Below, piece after piece: positions 47,191 through 55,423 of a stretch of DNA of 64,000 nucleotides. The notes below the pieces were generated by a model, which ran no database searches, was not told where the DNA came from, and saw nothing but the letters and a program-made list of their open reading frames with translations. Made by a program: the position numbers and the translations under genes. How positions within the stretch are numbered: position 1 is the first letter of the stretch; each line of letters starts with the position of its first letter. This DNA is from Pseudoduganella plicata (GTDB taxonomy: Bacteria; Pseudomonadota; Gammaproteobacteria; Burkholderiales; Burkholderiaceae_D). The stretch covers positions 4,278,001 through 4,342,000 of the forward strand of contig NZ_CP038026.1 of the NCBI RefSeq assembly GCF_004421005.1, read 5' to 3'.

Positions 47191-47787
47191 ATGAACACGA
47201 TACGTAAATATTTCATTACCGGCCTGCTGATTCTCGTTCCGCTGGCCATCACGCTGTGGGTGTTGAACATCATCATCAGCACGATGGACCAGTCGCTGCT
47301 GTTCGTGCCGGAACGCTGGCAACCGCATAACCTGATCGGTTTCGATATCCCCGGCCTGGGAACGATCCTGACGATTCTGATCGTGTTCCTCGTGGGCCTG
47401 CTGGCCAACAACCTGATCGGCAACTACATCCTGCGCCTGTGGGAAAAGCTGCTGCACCGGATTCCCGTTGTCAGCTCGCTGTACGGCAGCGTCAAGCAGG
47501 TGTCGGACACGCTGTTCTCGTCGTCCGGCAACGCCTTCCGCAAGGCCGTGCTGATTCCGTATCCGCACGCCAACTCGTACACCATCGCGTTCCTGACGGG
47601 CACTCCCGGTGGCGACGTCAAAAATCACCTGGTGGGAGACTATGTCAGCGTGTACGTGCCGACGACGCCGAACCCGACCTCCGGCTTCTTCCTGATGATG
47701 GCGCGCGACCAGGTGGTGGAGCTCGACATGACCGTGGACGCCGCACTGAAGTACATCGTATCGATGGGCGTTGTCGCCCCTGACTGA
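47191..47787 (+). CDS. DUF502 family membrane protein
   Basis: A 198-residue protein with two N-terminal membrane helices ([20 protein letters not shown] and [18 protein letters not shown]) and a soluble C-terminal domain with [20 protein letters not shown] and [20 protein letters not shown], both DUF502 hallmarks. Function unknown. It starts 12 bases after the FmdB-like gene, and aspS starts 29 bases after its stop. Confidence 0.9.
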   Translation: MNTIRKYFITGLLILVPLAITLWVLNIIISTMDQSLLFVPERWQPHNLIGFDIPGLGTILTILIVFLVGLLANNLIGNYILRLWEKLLHRIPVVSSLYGSVKQVSDTLFSSSGNAFRKAVLIPYPHANSYTIAFLTGTPGGDVKNHLVGDYVSVYVPTTPNPTSGFFLMMARDQVVELDMTVDAALKYIVSMGVVAPD

Positions 47788-47816
47788 ACAAATTTAACCT
47801 GAAACGAGAAATAACC

Positions 47817-49622
47817 ATGTCTATGCGTACTCATTACTGCGGCCTCGTCACCGAAGCCCTGCTGGGCCAAACCGTCAGCCTGTGCGGCTGGGTCCATCGT
47901 CGCCGCGACCACGGTGGCGTGATCTTCATTGACCTGCGCGACCGAGAGGGCCTGGTTCAGATCGTCTGCAACCCGGAGCAGGCCGAAGTGTTCAAGGCGG
48001 CCGAAGCCGTACGTAACGAGTTCTGCCTGCGCATCACGGGCACCGTCAAGGACCGCCTGGCGGGTACCGTCAACAACAACCTGAAGTCCGGCAAGATCGA
48101 AGTGATCTGCTCGCAGCTGGAAGTGCTGAACCCGTCGGTCGCCGTGCCGTTCCAGCTGGACGACGACAACCTGTCCGAAACCACCCGCCTGACGCACCGC
48201 GTGCTGGACCTGCGCCGTCCGCAGATGCAGAACAACCTGCGCCTGCGCTACAAGGTGACGATGGAAGTGCGCAAGTACCTGGACGAGCTGGGCTTCATCG
48301 ACATCGAAACGCCGACCCTGACCAAGTCCACGCCCGAAGGCGCGCGCGACTACCTGGTGCCGTCGCGCGTCAACGCCGGCCAGTTCTTCGCGCTGCCGCA
48401 GTCGCCGCAGCTGTTCAAGCAACTGCTGATGGTCGCCAACTTCGACCGTTACTATCAGATCACCAAGTGCTTCCGCGACGAAGACCTGCGCGCCGACCGC
48501 CAGCCGGAATTCACGCAGATCGACTGCGAGACATCTTTCCTGAACGAACAGGAAATCCGTGACCTGTTCGAAGACATGATCCGCAAGGTGTTCAAGAACA
48601 CGCTGTCGATCGACCTGCCGAACCCGTTCCCGGTGATGAACTTCTCCGAAGCGATGGGCCTGTACGGTTCGGACAAGCCGGACATGCGCGTCAAGCTGCA
48701 GTTCACCGAACTGACCGAAGTGATGAAGTCGGTCGACTTCAAGGTCTTCTCGGCCGCCGCCAACCTGCCGAACGGCCGCGTGGTCGGCATGCGCGTGCCG
48801 AAGGGTGCGGACATGCCCCGTTCGGAAATCGATGCGTACACCCAGTTCGTCGCCATCTACGGCGCCAAGGGTCTGGCGTACATCAAGGTCAACGAGAAAG
48901 CCAAAGGCCGTGACGGCCTGCAGTCGCCGATCGTCAAGAACATCAACGACGAAGCCCTGGCCCAGATCCTGGAACTGACGGGCGCCGAAGACGGCGACCT
49001 GATCTTCTTCGGCGCGGACAAGGCCAAGGTCGTCAACGACGCCATCGGCGCCCTGCGCGTGAAGATCGGCCACAGCGAATTCGGCCGCAAGAACGGCCTG
49101 TTCGACGACGTCTGGGCCCCGCTGTGGGTCATCGACTTCCCGATGTTCGAATACGACGAGGAAGACGACCGCTGGACCGCGACGCACCACCCGTTCACGG
49201 CACCGAAAGACGGCCATGAAGACATGCTGGAAACCAATCCGGGCGCCTGCATCGCCAAGGCCTACGACATGGTCCTGAACGGCTGGGAGCTGGGCGGCGG
49301 CTCGATCCGTATCCACAAGGAAGACGTGCAGTCGAAAGTATTCCGCGCGCTGAAGATCGGTGCGGAAGAAGCGCGCCTGAAGTTCGGGTTCCTGCTGGAC
49401 GCGCTGCAGTACGGCGCGCCACCGCACGGCGGCCTGGCATTCGGCCTGGACCGTATCGTCACGCTGATGACGAAGTCGGACTCGATCCGCGACGTGATCG
49501 CCTTCCCGAAAACGCAGCGCGCCCAGGATCTGCTGACGCATGCACCGTCGGAAGTGGACGAGAAGCAGCTGAAAGAGCTGCACATCCGTCTGCGCGCGGC
49601 CGAGCCGAAGGTGGCTGGGTAA
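47817..49622 (+). CDS. aspS: Aspartate--tRNA ligase
   Basis: A 601-residue class II aminoacyl-tRNA synthetase of the bacterial type. An N-terminal OB anticodon-binding fold (about 1-110, [20 protein letters not shown]), the class II core with motif 2 [20 protein letters not shown], the bacterial insertion domain (about 300-420), and motif 3 [13 protein letters not shown] near the end are all present. It charges tRNA-Asp; whether it also charges tRNA-Asn was not determined. A terminator hairpin follows. Confidence 0.97.
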   Translation: MSMRTHYCGLVTEALLGQTVSLCGWVHRRRDHGGVIFIDLRDREGLVQIVCNPEQAEVFKAAEAVRNEFCLRITGTVKDRLAGTVNNNLKSGKIEVICSQLEVLNPSVAVPFQLDDDNLSETTRLTHRVLDLRRPQMQNNLRLRYKVTMEVRKYLDELGFIDIETPTLTKSTPEGARDYLVPSRVNAGQFFALPQSPQLFKQLLMVANFDRYYQITKCFRDEDLRADRQPEFTQIDCETSFLNEQEIRDLFEDMIRKVFKNTLSIDLPNPFPVMNFSEAMGLYGSDKPDMRVKLQFTELTEVMKSVDFKVFSAAANLPNGRVVGMRVPKGADMPRSEIDAYTQFVAIYGAKGLAYIKVNEKAKGRDGLQSPIVKNINDEALAQILELTGAEDGDLIFFGADKAKVVNDAIGALRVKIGHSEFGRKNGLFDDVWAPLWVIDFPMFEYDEEDDRWTATHHPFTAPKDGHEDMLETNPGACIAKAYDMVLNGWELGGGSIRIHKEDVQSKVFRALKIGAEEARLKFGFLLDALQYGAPPHGGLAFGLDRIVTLMTKSDSIRDVIAFPKTQRAQDLLTHAPSEVDEKQLKELHIRLRAAEPKVAG

Positions 49623-49626
49623 AATG

Positions 49627-49653
49627 AAGGGGGCGCCGCGGCGCCCCTTTTTT
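49627..49653 (+). terminator. Terminator after aspS
   Basis: AAGGGG(G)CGCC and GGCGCCCCTT pair with one bulged G around a two-base turn, followed by TTTT, five bases after the aspS stop. Behind it, 49687-49757 contains GGGGACTGTCCC and GGGGACAGACCC motifs that look like pieces of an interspersed repeat. Confidence 0.7.
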
Positions 49654-49789
49654 CCGTCTGCGGCAAGTATTGGCCGGCGATCCGCTGGGGACTGTCCCGC
49701 TAAAGAGGGCGCAGGCGAGCGTAGGCGACGTCACTTACCGGGGACAGACCCTAGCGGATTCAGCACCACCAGTGTCATCAGCAACCCAC

Positions 49790-50251
49790 ATGCCCTACAA
49801 AATCCCCGAATCCGTCCTGGTCGTCATCCACACGGCCAACCTCGAAGTCCTGCTGATCGAACGGGCCGGTAATCCCGGCTTCTGGCAGTCGGTCACCGGC
49901 TCGCTGGACACGCCGGACGAACCCCTGTCGGCCACCGCCTCCCGCGAGCTGCACGAGGAAACCGGCATCGTGGCCGACGGAGAGAGCATCGTCCTGCGCG
50001 ACTGGCATCTTTCGAACGTCTACGAAATCTATCCCGTCTGGCGCCACCGCTACGCCCCGCGCGTCACCCACAACACGGAACACGTCTTCAGCGTACAGGT
50101 GCCGCGCGACATCCCGGTCACCCTGGCGCCGCGCGAACACGTCGCCCACGTCTGGCTGCCGTGGATGGAGGCGGCCGACAGATGTTTCAGCCCGTCCAAT
50201 GCCGAGGCCATCCTGCAGCTGCCCCGGCAGCTGAAGAAGCTCGCAGGATGA
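49790..50251 (+). CDS. nudB: Dihydroneopterin triphosphate diphosphatase (Nudix)
   Basis: A 153-residue Nudix hydrolase beginning at ATG 49790 (MPYKIPESVLVVIHTANLEV). The Nudix box region is GSLDTPDEPLSATASRELHE then ETGI with the metal-binding REL-EE. Position directly after aspS and the sequence WQSVTGSLDTPDE favour NudB of the folate pathway. The longer upstream frame runs through repeat-like DNA and was excluded. No clear ribosome-binding site is visible. Confidence 0.88.
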   Translation: MPYKIPESVLVVIHTANLEVLLIERAGNPGFWQSVTGSLDTPDEPLSATASRELHEETGIVADGESIVLRDWHLSNVYEIYPVWRHRYAPRVTHNTEHVFSVQVPRDIPVTLAPREHVAHVWLPWMEAADRCFSPSNAEAILQLPRQLKKLAG

Positions 50252-50325
50252 TGCTCTAAAGCAATCGTGCCGTCGCCGCACGATTGCCACGGAAGAAACA
50301 GTACAGTTGGGGCTAAAATGATTCC

Positions 50326-51135
50326 ATGAAGATCAAAGTCGCCACCTACAATATCCACAAGGGGGTCTCCTACCGCAGCAAGCCGCGCGTAGTCGCCCTC
50401 AAGCAGGCCATCGCCGCATTCGACGCTGACCTGATCTTCCTGCAGGAAGTGCAGGGCCAGCACGACCGCATTGCCGCGCGCTACGGCGAAGAACACCATG
50501 GGCACCGGCACTGGCCGCAGGGCAGCCAGCACGAGTTCTTTGCCGGGGAATCGCACCAGTCGGTCTATGGGTTGAATGCCCAGTACGACCACGGCCACCA
50601 CGGCAATGCGCTGCTGACGCGCTTTCCCATCGCCAAATGGACCAACACGGACATCTCCGACCATGCGTACGAGGCACGCGGCATCCTGCATTCGATCGTG
50701 GAGACGCCGCAGGGCACGGTGCACTGTTATGTGATCCACCTGGGGCTGTTCGAGAAAAGCCGGGTGCGCCAGGTGGAGGCCCTGATCGAGGCCGTCAATC
50801 TGTCGGCACCGAATAACGAGCCGGTCATCATCGCCGGCGACTTCAATGACTGGCGCAACACACTGAGCGCCAAACTGCGCAAGGCGCTGGGAGTGGTAGA
50901 GGTCTTCGACGAGCTCGGCGCCGGCTCCAGCCTGGGCGACCTGGTCCGTACCCTGGCGCGACGCCAGGCGGCGATCCGTCCGGCCCGCACTTTCCCGGCC
51001 GCCTTGCCCTTCTTTCGCCTGGATCGCATCTATGTTCGTGGCTTCAAGGTAGAATCGGCGGAGGTCCTGCATGGCCAGTTATGGGCCAAGCTGTCGGATC
51101 ACGCGCCGATCGTGGCTACCCTGAGCCTTGCCTGA
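50326..51135 (+). CDS. Endonuclease/exonuclease/phosphatase family protein
   Basis: A 269-residue protein of the EEP (DNase I/AP endonuclease-like) superfamily: KVATYNIHKGVSYRSKPRVV, LIFLQEVQG with the metal-binding Glu, VYCYVIHLGLFE-like core, IIAGDFNDWRNTLSAKLRKA and the C-terminal SDHAPIVATL His. In this gene context (before clsB) it corresponds to the YbhP-type protein beside ybhO/clsB of enterobacteria. It could act on nucleic acid or a phospholipid; this is not resolved. The clsB ATG lies two bases after its stop. Confidence 0.88.
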   Translation: MKIKVATYNIHKGVSYRSKPRVVALKQAIAAFDADLIFLQEVQGQHDRIAARYGEEHHGHRHWPQGSQHEFFAGESHQSVYGLNAQYDHGHHGNALLTRFPIAKWTNTDISDHAYEARGILHSIVETPQGTVHCYVIHLGLFEKSRVRQVEALIEAVNLSAPNNEPVIIAGDFNDWRNTLSAKLRKALGVVEVFDELGAGSSLGDLVRTLARRQAAIRPARTFPAALPFFRLDRIYVRGFKVESAEVLHGQLWAKLSDHAPIVATLSLA

Positions 51136-51136
51136 C

Positions 51137-52300
51137 ATGCGTCCCGTTGAGTTCATTGCCGATAACGAAGTAAAACTGCTGCACTGCGGTACCGAGTTCT
51201 TCCCCGCCCTGGTGGAAGCGATCGATGCCGCGCAGGGCGAGATCTACTTCGAAACGTATATTTTCGCCGATGACGAAACGGGACAGGCTGTGCTGGCCGC
51301 GCTGATGCGGGCGGGGCAGAGGGGCGTTACCGTACGCGTGATCACCGACTGGTTTGGCACCGGCAACGGCCGCTCGAACCGGATGCACGCGCAACTGCTC
51401 GAAGCGGGTGTCGAGCACCGTATCTTCAACCCGTGGTTCCGTCGCGGCGTCACCCGCACGCATCGCAAGATCTGCGTGGTCGACCGCTGCATCGCGTTCG
51501 TCGGCGGCATCAATATCAACGACGACATGTTCTGCGACTACGACCACAGCAAGGCCCTGTGCGCCCCCCGCTGGGACTTCGCCGTGGCCGTCGAGGGGCC
51601 GTTGCTGGCCGCCATCCAGAAGGAGGCCCAGGCGCAGTGGCTGCGCCTGGGCCGCATGCCGCTGAAGCAGCGTTTCAGCCTGTACAACGAACTGCGCCGG
51701 GCCAACAAGGTCGCGGTGGAGGCGACCGTGCAGGCCGGCTTTGTCGTGCGCGACAATCTGCGCAACCGCCAGACCATCCAGAAAGCCTACCTGAACGCCC
51801 TGGGCCGCGCGCGCAAGAGTGTGCTGCTGGCCAATCCATATTTCGCGCCAGGACGCAAGTTCCGCCGGGCGCTGTCGCAGACGGCCCAGCGCGGCGTCGA
51901 GGTCGTGCTGTTGATCGGCGTGGGCGAACACTGGCTGCAGGATGCCGTCGCCCATTCGTTCTACCCGAAGCTGCTGGCGTCCGGCGTCAAGGTCGTCGAG
52001 TATCATAAGACCCAGCTGCATGCCAAGGTTGCCGTCATCGATGACGAATGGGCGACGGTCGGCTCGTCCAACGTGGATGGACTGAGCCTGTTTTTGAACC
52101 AGGAAGCGAACGTCGTGATCAAGGACGCCGCCTTCGCCGTGGATTTGCGCCGGCATATCGAAGCGGCAGTGGCGGAGGGCGTCGAAATCCATCCGCACGA
52201 ATACGAGCACGTCGGCCGCTTCCGCCGCATCGGCTACGAGATCGCCTACGTGGTCTACAAGACGCTGATGCGCATCTTCGCAGTAGGAAAGTACGCCTGA
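51137..52300 (+). CDS. clsB: Cardiolipin synthase B-type phospholipase D protein
   Basis: A 387-residue protein with two HKD motifs, THRKICVVDRCIAFVGG in the N-terminal half and LHAKVAVIDDEWATVGSSN in the C-terminal half, the signature of PLD-type cardiolipin synthases. The absence of N-terminal membrane helices and the ybhP-like neighbour fit ClsB rather than ClsA. It condenses phospholipids to cardiolipin. The S4 gene start overlaps its stop by one base. Confidence 0.9.
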   Translation: MRPVEFIADNEVKLLHCGTEFFPALVEAIDAAQGEIYFETYIFADDETGQAVLAALMRAGQRGVTVRVITDWFGTGNGRSNRMHAQLLEAGVEHRIFNPWFRRGVTRTHRKICVVDRCIAFVGGININDDMFCDYDHSKALCAPRWDFAVAVEGPLLAAIQKEAQAQWLRLGRMPLKQRFSLYNELRRANKVAVEATVQAGFVVRDNLRNRQTIQKAYLNALGRARKSVLLANPYFAPGRKFRRALSQTAQRGVEVVLLIGVGEHWLQDAVAHSFYPKLLASGVKVVEYHKTQLHAKVAVIDDEWATVGSSNVDGLSLFLNQEANVVIKDAAFAVDLRRHIEAAVAEGVEIHPHEYEHVGRFRRIGYEIAYVVYKTLMRIFAVGKYA

Positions 52301-52680
52301 TGGACAATGTAAGGATCGACAAATGGCTGTGGGCCGCGCGCTTCTTCAAGACGCGCAGCCTGGCAACGGACGCCATTGACAACGGTAAAGTAAAAATCGG
52401 CGGCGACCGCGTCAAGCCGGCCCGGACGCTGAAGCTGGGCGAACGGCTGCACATCGACAACGGTTCAGACGAGTGGGACGTCCTCGTGCTGGGGCTGTCC
52501 GACAAGCGCCAGGGCGCGCCCATCGCCCGCACCTTGTACGAGGAAACGGAAGAGTCCATCGCCCGGCGCCAGAAGGAAGCCGAGCGCCGCAAGCTGTTCC
52601 AGGAACCGGCTGCCGACTTCAAGGGCCGCCCGACCAAGCGCGACCGCCGCCTGCGCGAGAGCATCGACACGGGCGAGTGA
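52300..52680 (+). CDS. hslR: S4-domain RNA-binding protein (Hsp15/HslR type)
   Basis: A 126-residue protein with an N-terminal S4 domain (VRIDKWLWAARFFKTRSLAT, KVKIGGDRVKPARTLKLGE) and a basic, helical tail (ARRQKEAERRKLFQEP, KGRPTKRDRRLRES), as in Hsp15, which binds stalled 50S subunits carrying nascent chains. It overlaps clsB by one base, so it is translationally coupled. A long hairpin repeat follows nine bases after its stop. Confidence 0.87.
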   Translation: MDNVRIDKWLWAARFFKTRSLATDAIDNGKVKIGGDRVKPARTLKLGERLHIDNGSDEWDVLVLGLSDKRQGAPIARTLYEETEESIARRQKEAERRKLFQEPAADFKGRPTKRDRRLRESIDTGE

Positions 52681-52688
52681 CGCCGTAG

Positions 52689-52738
52689 AAAACCGGTGAC
52701 AGGCTCCTGTTTTTTTGGAAAAACAGGAGCCTGTCACC
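52689..52738. repeat. CCGGTGACAGGCTCC-type hairpin after hslR
   Basis: Twenty-base arms GGTGACAGGCTCCTGTTTTT (52695-52714) and its exact complement (52719-52738) with a four-base loop. It is the fifth element of this family in the window and likely terminates the aspS-side transcript. Confidence 0.85.
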
Positions 52739-52822
52739 CCTGCTGATACCGGCAGCGGCACGCAAGCGCCGCATACTGCCACCGGCCCCGTCAAAATAGA
52801 ACGCCACCTCTAACAATGAGGT

Positions 52823-52851
52823 TTGACATTTATCCTGCTCTGGATAATAGT
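52823..52851 (+). promoter_or_regulatory. Promoter of the TetR gene
   Basis: A perfect TTGACA -35 (52823-52828) is followed after 17 bases by AATAGT (52846-52851), a 4/6 -10. Transcription would start near 52858, inside the palindrome described next. Confidence 0.6.
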
Positions 52852-52864
52852 ACGAGCGTTCGTA
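52851..52864. promoter_or_regulatory. Candidate TetR operator
   Basis: TACGAGCGTTCGTA is a 14-base palindrome with one mismatched pair, overlapping the -10 edge and predicted start site of the TetR gene. Its size and position fit an autoregulatory TetR operator. Confidence 0.5.
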
Positions 52865-52932
52865 ATTTTTTTTCACACGATGTAAATCGTCGGAGGGAGA
52901 ATGGACTTTTTCTCCTGAAGCGACGATTCCAA

Positions 52933-53556
52933 GTGAGCGCCCTAGTTATCAATACCTCGACAAAATTCATGCGCAAGGGTGAAATGACCCGCGCCGCCAT
53001 CCTGGACGTGGCCCTGGACCTGGCCAGCCGTGACGGGCTGGAGGGCCTGACCATCGGCCTGCTGGCGGACAAGATGAACATGAGCAAATCGGGAGTGTTC
53101 GCCCACTTCGGTTCGCGTGAAGACTTGCAGCTGGAAGTGTTGAAGCTGTATCACCGCCGTTTCGAGCAGGATGTGTTCTATCCCAGCATCAAGGAGCCTC
53201 GTGGCCTGCCCCGCCTGCGCGCGATGTTCGCGCACTGGGTCAAGCGCGTCAGCATCGAGATCGCGTCCGGCTGTATCTATATCAGCGGCGCCGTCGAATA
53301 CGACGACCGTCCCGGACCGATCCGCGAGGAGCTGGTGTCGATGGTGGGTGCCTGGCAAAGCGCGCTGCTGCGCGCGGCCCAGCAGGCCATCGAAATGGGC
53401 CACCTGAAAGCCGATACGGATGGCCAGCAGCTGGTGTACGAGATGTATGGCCTGATCCTGGCAGTCCATCACGATGCCCGCTTCCTGCGCATCCCCGGCA
53501 GCGTGGACCGCGCCAGCATCGGCTTCAACCGCCTTATCGAGAATCACCAATCTTAA
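52933..53556 (+). CDS. TetR/AcrR family transcriptional regulator (fatty-acid type)
   Basis: About 207 residues from the GTG at 52933 (an ATG at 52969 is the alternative; neither has a good ribosome-binding site, and the open frame further upstream covers the promoter). The TetR HTH lies near the N-terminus: TRAAILDVALDLASRDGLEG, LTIGLLADKMNMSKSGVFAH and FGSREDLQLEVL. The C-terminal ligand domain includes SGCIYISGAVEYDDRPGP. It sits directly before the acyl-CoA dehydrogenase operon, so it probably represses beta-oxidation genes and responds to acyl-CoA; this is inference from context. Confidence 0.85.
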   Translation: MSALVINTSTKFMRKGEMTRAAILDVALDLASRDGLEGLTIGLLADKMNMSKSGVFAHFGSREDLQLEVLKLYHRRFEQDVFYPSIKEPRGLPRLRAMFAHWVKRVSIEIASGCIYISGAVEYDDRPGPIREELVSMVGAWQSALLRAAQQAIEMGHLKADTDGQQLVYEMYGLILAVHHDARFLRIPGSVDRASIGFNRLIENHQS

Positions 53557-53557
53557 G

Positions 53558-53573
53558 CCGGCGCCCGCGCCGG
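53558..53573 (+). terminator. Small hairpin after the TetR gene
   Basis: CCGGCGC / GCGCCGG with a CC loop directly after the TetR stop. No T run, so it may slow or partly terminate transcription before the fad genes. Confidence 0.35.
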
Positions 53574-53616
53574 TACTTCAGTCAATAACTTAGCCTTTAG
53601 TCGTCAGGAGATAAAC

Positions 53617-55407
53617 ATGGGTCAATACGTCGCGCCAATCCGGGATATGCAATTCGTGCTGCATGAGTTCCTGAAGGTGGAAGAGCAGCTCAAGGAACTG
53701 CCGGCCCACGCCGAGACGGATGCCGACATCATCAACCAGGTGCTGGAAGAGGGTGCGAAATTCACGTCCGAAGTGCTGTTCCCGCTGAACCACTCCGGCG
53801 ACCGCGAAGGCTGCAAGCATGACGCGCAGGCGAAAACCGTCACGACGCCGAAGGGCTTCAAGGAAGCGTACAAGCAGTACGTGGACGGCGGCTGGGCTGC
53901 GCTTGCATGCGACCCCGAATTCGGTGGCCAGGGCCTGCCGGTCGTGCTGAACAACTCGTTCTACGAGATGCTGAACTCCTCCAACCAGGCATGGACGATG
54001 TATCCGGGCCTGTCGCACGGCGCCTACGAGTGCCTGAAGGAGCACGGCACCGACGAGCAGAAACGCCTGTACCTGCCGAAGCTGGTCTCCGGCGAATGGA
54101 CCGGCACGATGTGCCTGACCGAACCGCACTGCGGCACCGACCTGGGCCTGCTGCGCTCGAAAGCCATCCCGAACGACGACGGTTCCTGGACCATCACCGG
54201 CAACAAGATCTTCATCTCGGCCGGCGAGCACGACATGTCCGACAACATCCTGCACCTGGTGCTGGCCCGCGTGCCGGACGCACCGGAAGGCTCGAAAGGC
54301 ATCTCGCTGTTCCTGGTGCCGAAGTTCCTGCCGAACGACGACGGCAGCGTCGGCGAGCGCAACCCGATCTTCTGCGGCGCCATCGAGGAAAAGATGGGCA
54401 TCCACGGTAACTCCACCTGCCAGATGAACCTGGACGGCGCGAAAGGCTGGATCATCGGCCAGCCGAACAAGGGCCTGAACGCCATGTTCGTGTTCATGAA
54501 CGCGGCCCGCCTGGGCGTGGGCATGCAGTCGCTGGGCCTGACCGAAGTCGCGTACCAGAACGCGCTGGTGTATGCCAAGGACCGCGTGCAGATGCGTTCC
54601 CTGTCGGGCGTGAAGGCACCGGACAAGCCAGCCGACCCGATCATCGTGCACCCGGACGTGCGCCGCATGCTGCTGACCGCCAAGGCCTACGCCGAAGGCG
54701 CGCGCGCATTCTCGTCGTACGTCGCACTGCAGATCGACCGTGAACTGAACCACCCGGACGAAGAAGTGCGCAAGGAAGCGGCCGACGAAGTCGCGCTGCT
54801 GACCCCCGTCATCAAGGCCTTCATCACCGACAACGCATGGATCGCCACGTCCGAAGCGATGCAGGTGTACGGCGGCCACGGCTACATTTCGGAATGGGGC
54901 ATGGAGCAGTACGTGCGCGACGCCCGCATCAACCTGATCTACGAAGGCACCAACACGATCCAGTCGCTGGACCTGCTGGGCCGCAAGATCCTGATGGACA
55001 ACGGCGCCAAGCTGCGCAAGTTCGGCGAGAAGGTGCGTGCCTTCGTCGAGGAAAATGGCACCGACGAAGCGATGTCCGAATTCGTCACGCCGCTGGGCGA
55101 GCTGGGCGAAAAAGTGGGCAAGCTGACGATGGAAATCGGCATGAAGGCCTTCCAGAACCAGGACGAAGTGGGCGCGGCCGCCGTGCCTTACCTGCGCGTC
55201 GTGGGCCACCTGGTGTACAGCTACTTCTTCGCGCAGATGGCCAAGATCGCACTGGAGAAGAAGGATTCGGGCGACAAGTTCTACGAAGCCAAGCTGCAGA
55301 CCACGCGCTTCTACTTCGCGCGGCTGTACCCTGAGACCGCGATGCTGATCCGCCAGGCCCGTTCCGGTGCCGCGAACCTGATGGCGCTGGACGCCGACCT
55401 GTTCTAA
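53617..55407 (+). CDS. Acyl-CoA dehydrogenase (long, C-terminal-domain type)
   Basis: A 596-residue flavoprotein that introduces the trans-2 double bond of acyl-CoA in beta-oxidation. It has the usual N-terminal helical, middle beta (GTMCLTEPHCGTDLGLL, TGNKIFISAGEHDMSDNI) and C-terminal helical domains, with YEGTNTIQSLDLLGRKIL carrying the catalytic Glu region, plus an extra ~130-residue C-terminal extension (LGELGEKVGKLTMEIGMKAF) typical of this longer subgroup. An AGGAG site seven bases upstream supports the ATG at 53617. It opens the fad operon and is followed 16 bases later by the FadN-type gene. Confidence 0.93.
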   Translation: MGQYVAPIRDMQFVLHEFLKVEEQLKELPAHAETDADIINQVLEEGAKFTSEVLFPLNHSGDREGCKHDAQAKTVTTPKGFKEAYKQYVDGGWAALACDPEFGGQGLPVVLNNSFYEMLNSSNQAWTMYPGLSHGAYECLKEHGTDEQKRLYLPKLVSGEWTGTMCLTEPHCGTDLGLLRSKAIPNDDGSWTITGNKIFISAGEHDMSDNILHLVLARVPDAPEGSKGISLFLVPKFLPNDDGSVGERNPIFCGAIEEKMGIHGNSTCQMNLDGAKGWIIGQPNKGLNAMFVFMNAARLGVGMQSLGLTEVAYQNALVYAKDRVQMRSLSGVKAPDKPADPIIVHPDVRRMLLTAKAYAEGARAFSSYVALQIDRELNHPDEEVRKEAADEVALLTPVIKAFITDNAWIATSEAMQVYGGHGYISEWGMEQYVRDARINLIYEGTNTIQSLDLLGRKILMDNGAKLRKFGEKVRAFVEENGTDEAMSEFVTPLGELGEKVGKLTMEIGMKAFQNQDEVGAAAVPYLRVVGHLVYSYFFAQMAKIALEKKDSGDKFYEAKLQTTRFYFARLYPETAMLIRQARSGAANLMALDADLF

Positions 55408-55423
55408 AAATTAGAGGAAAAAC

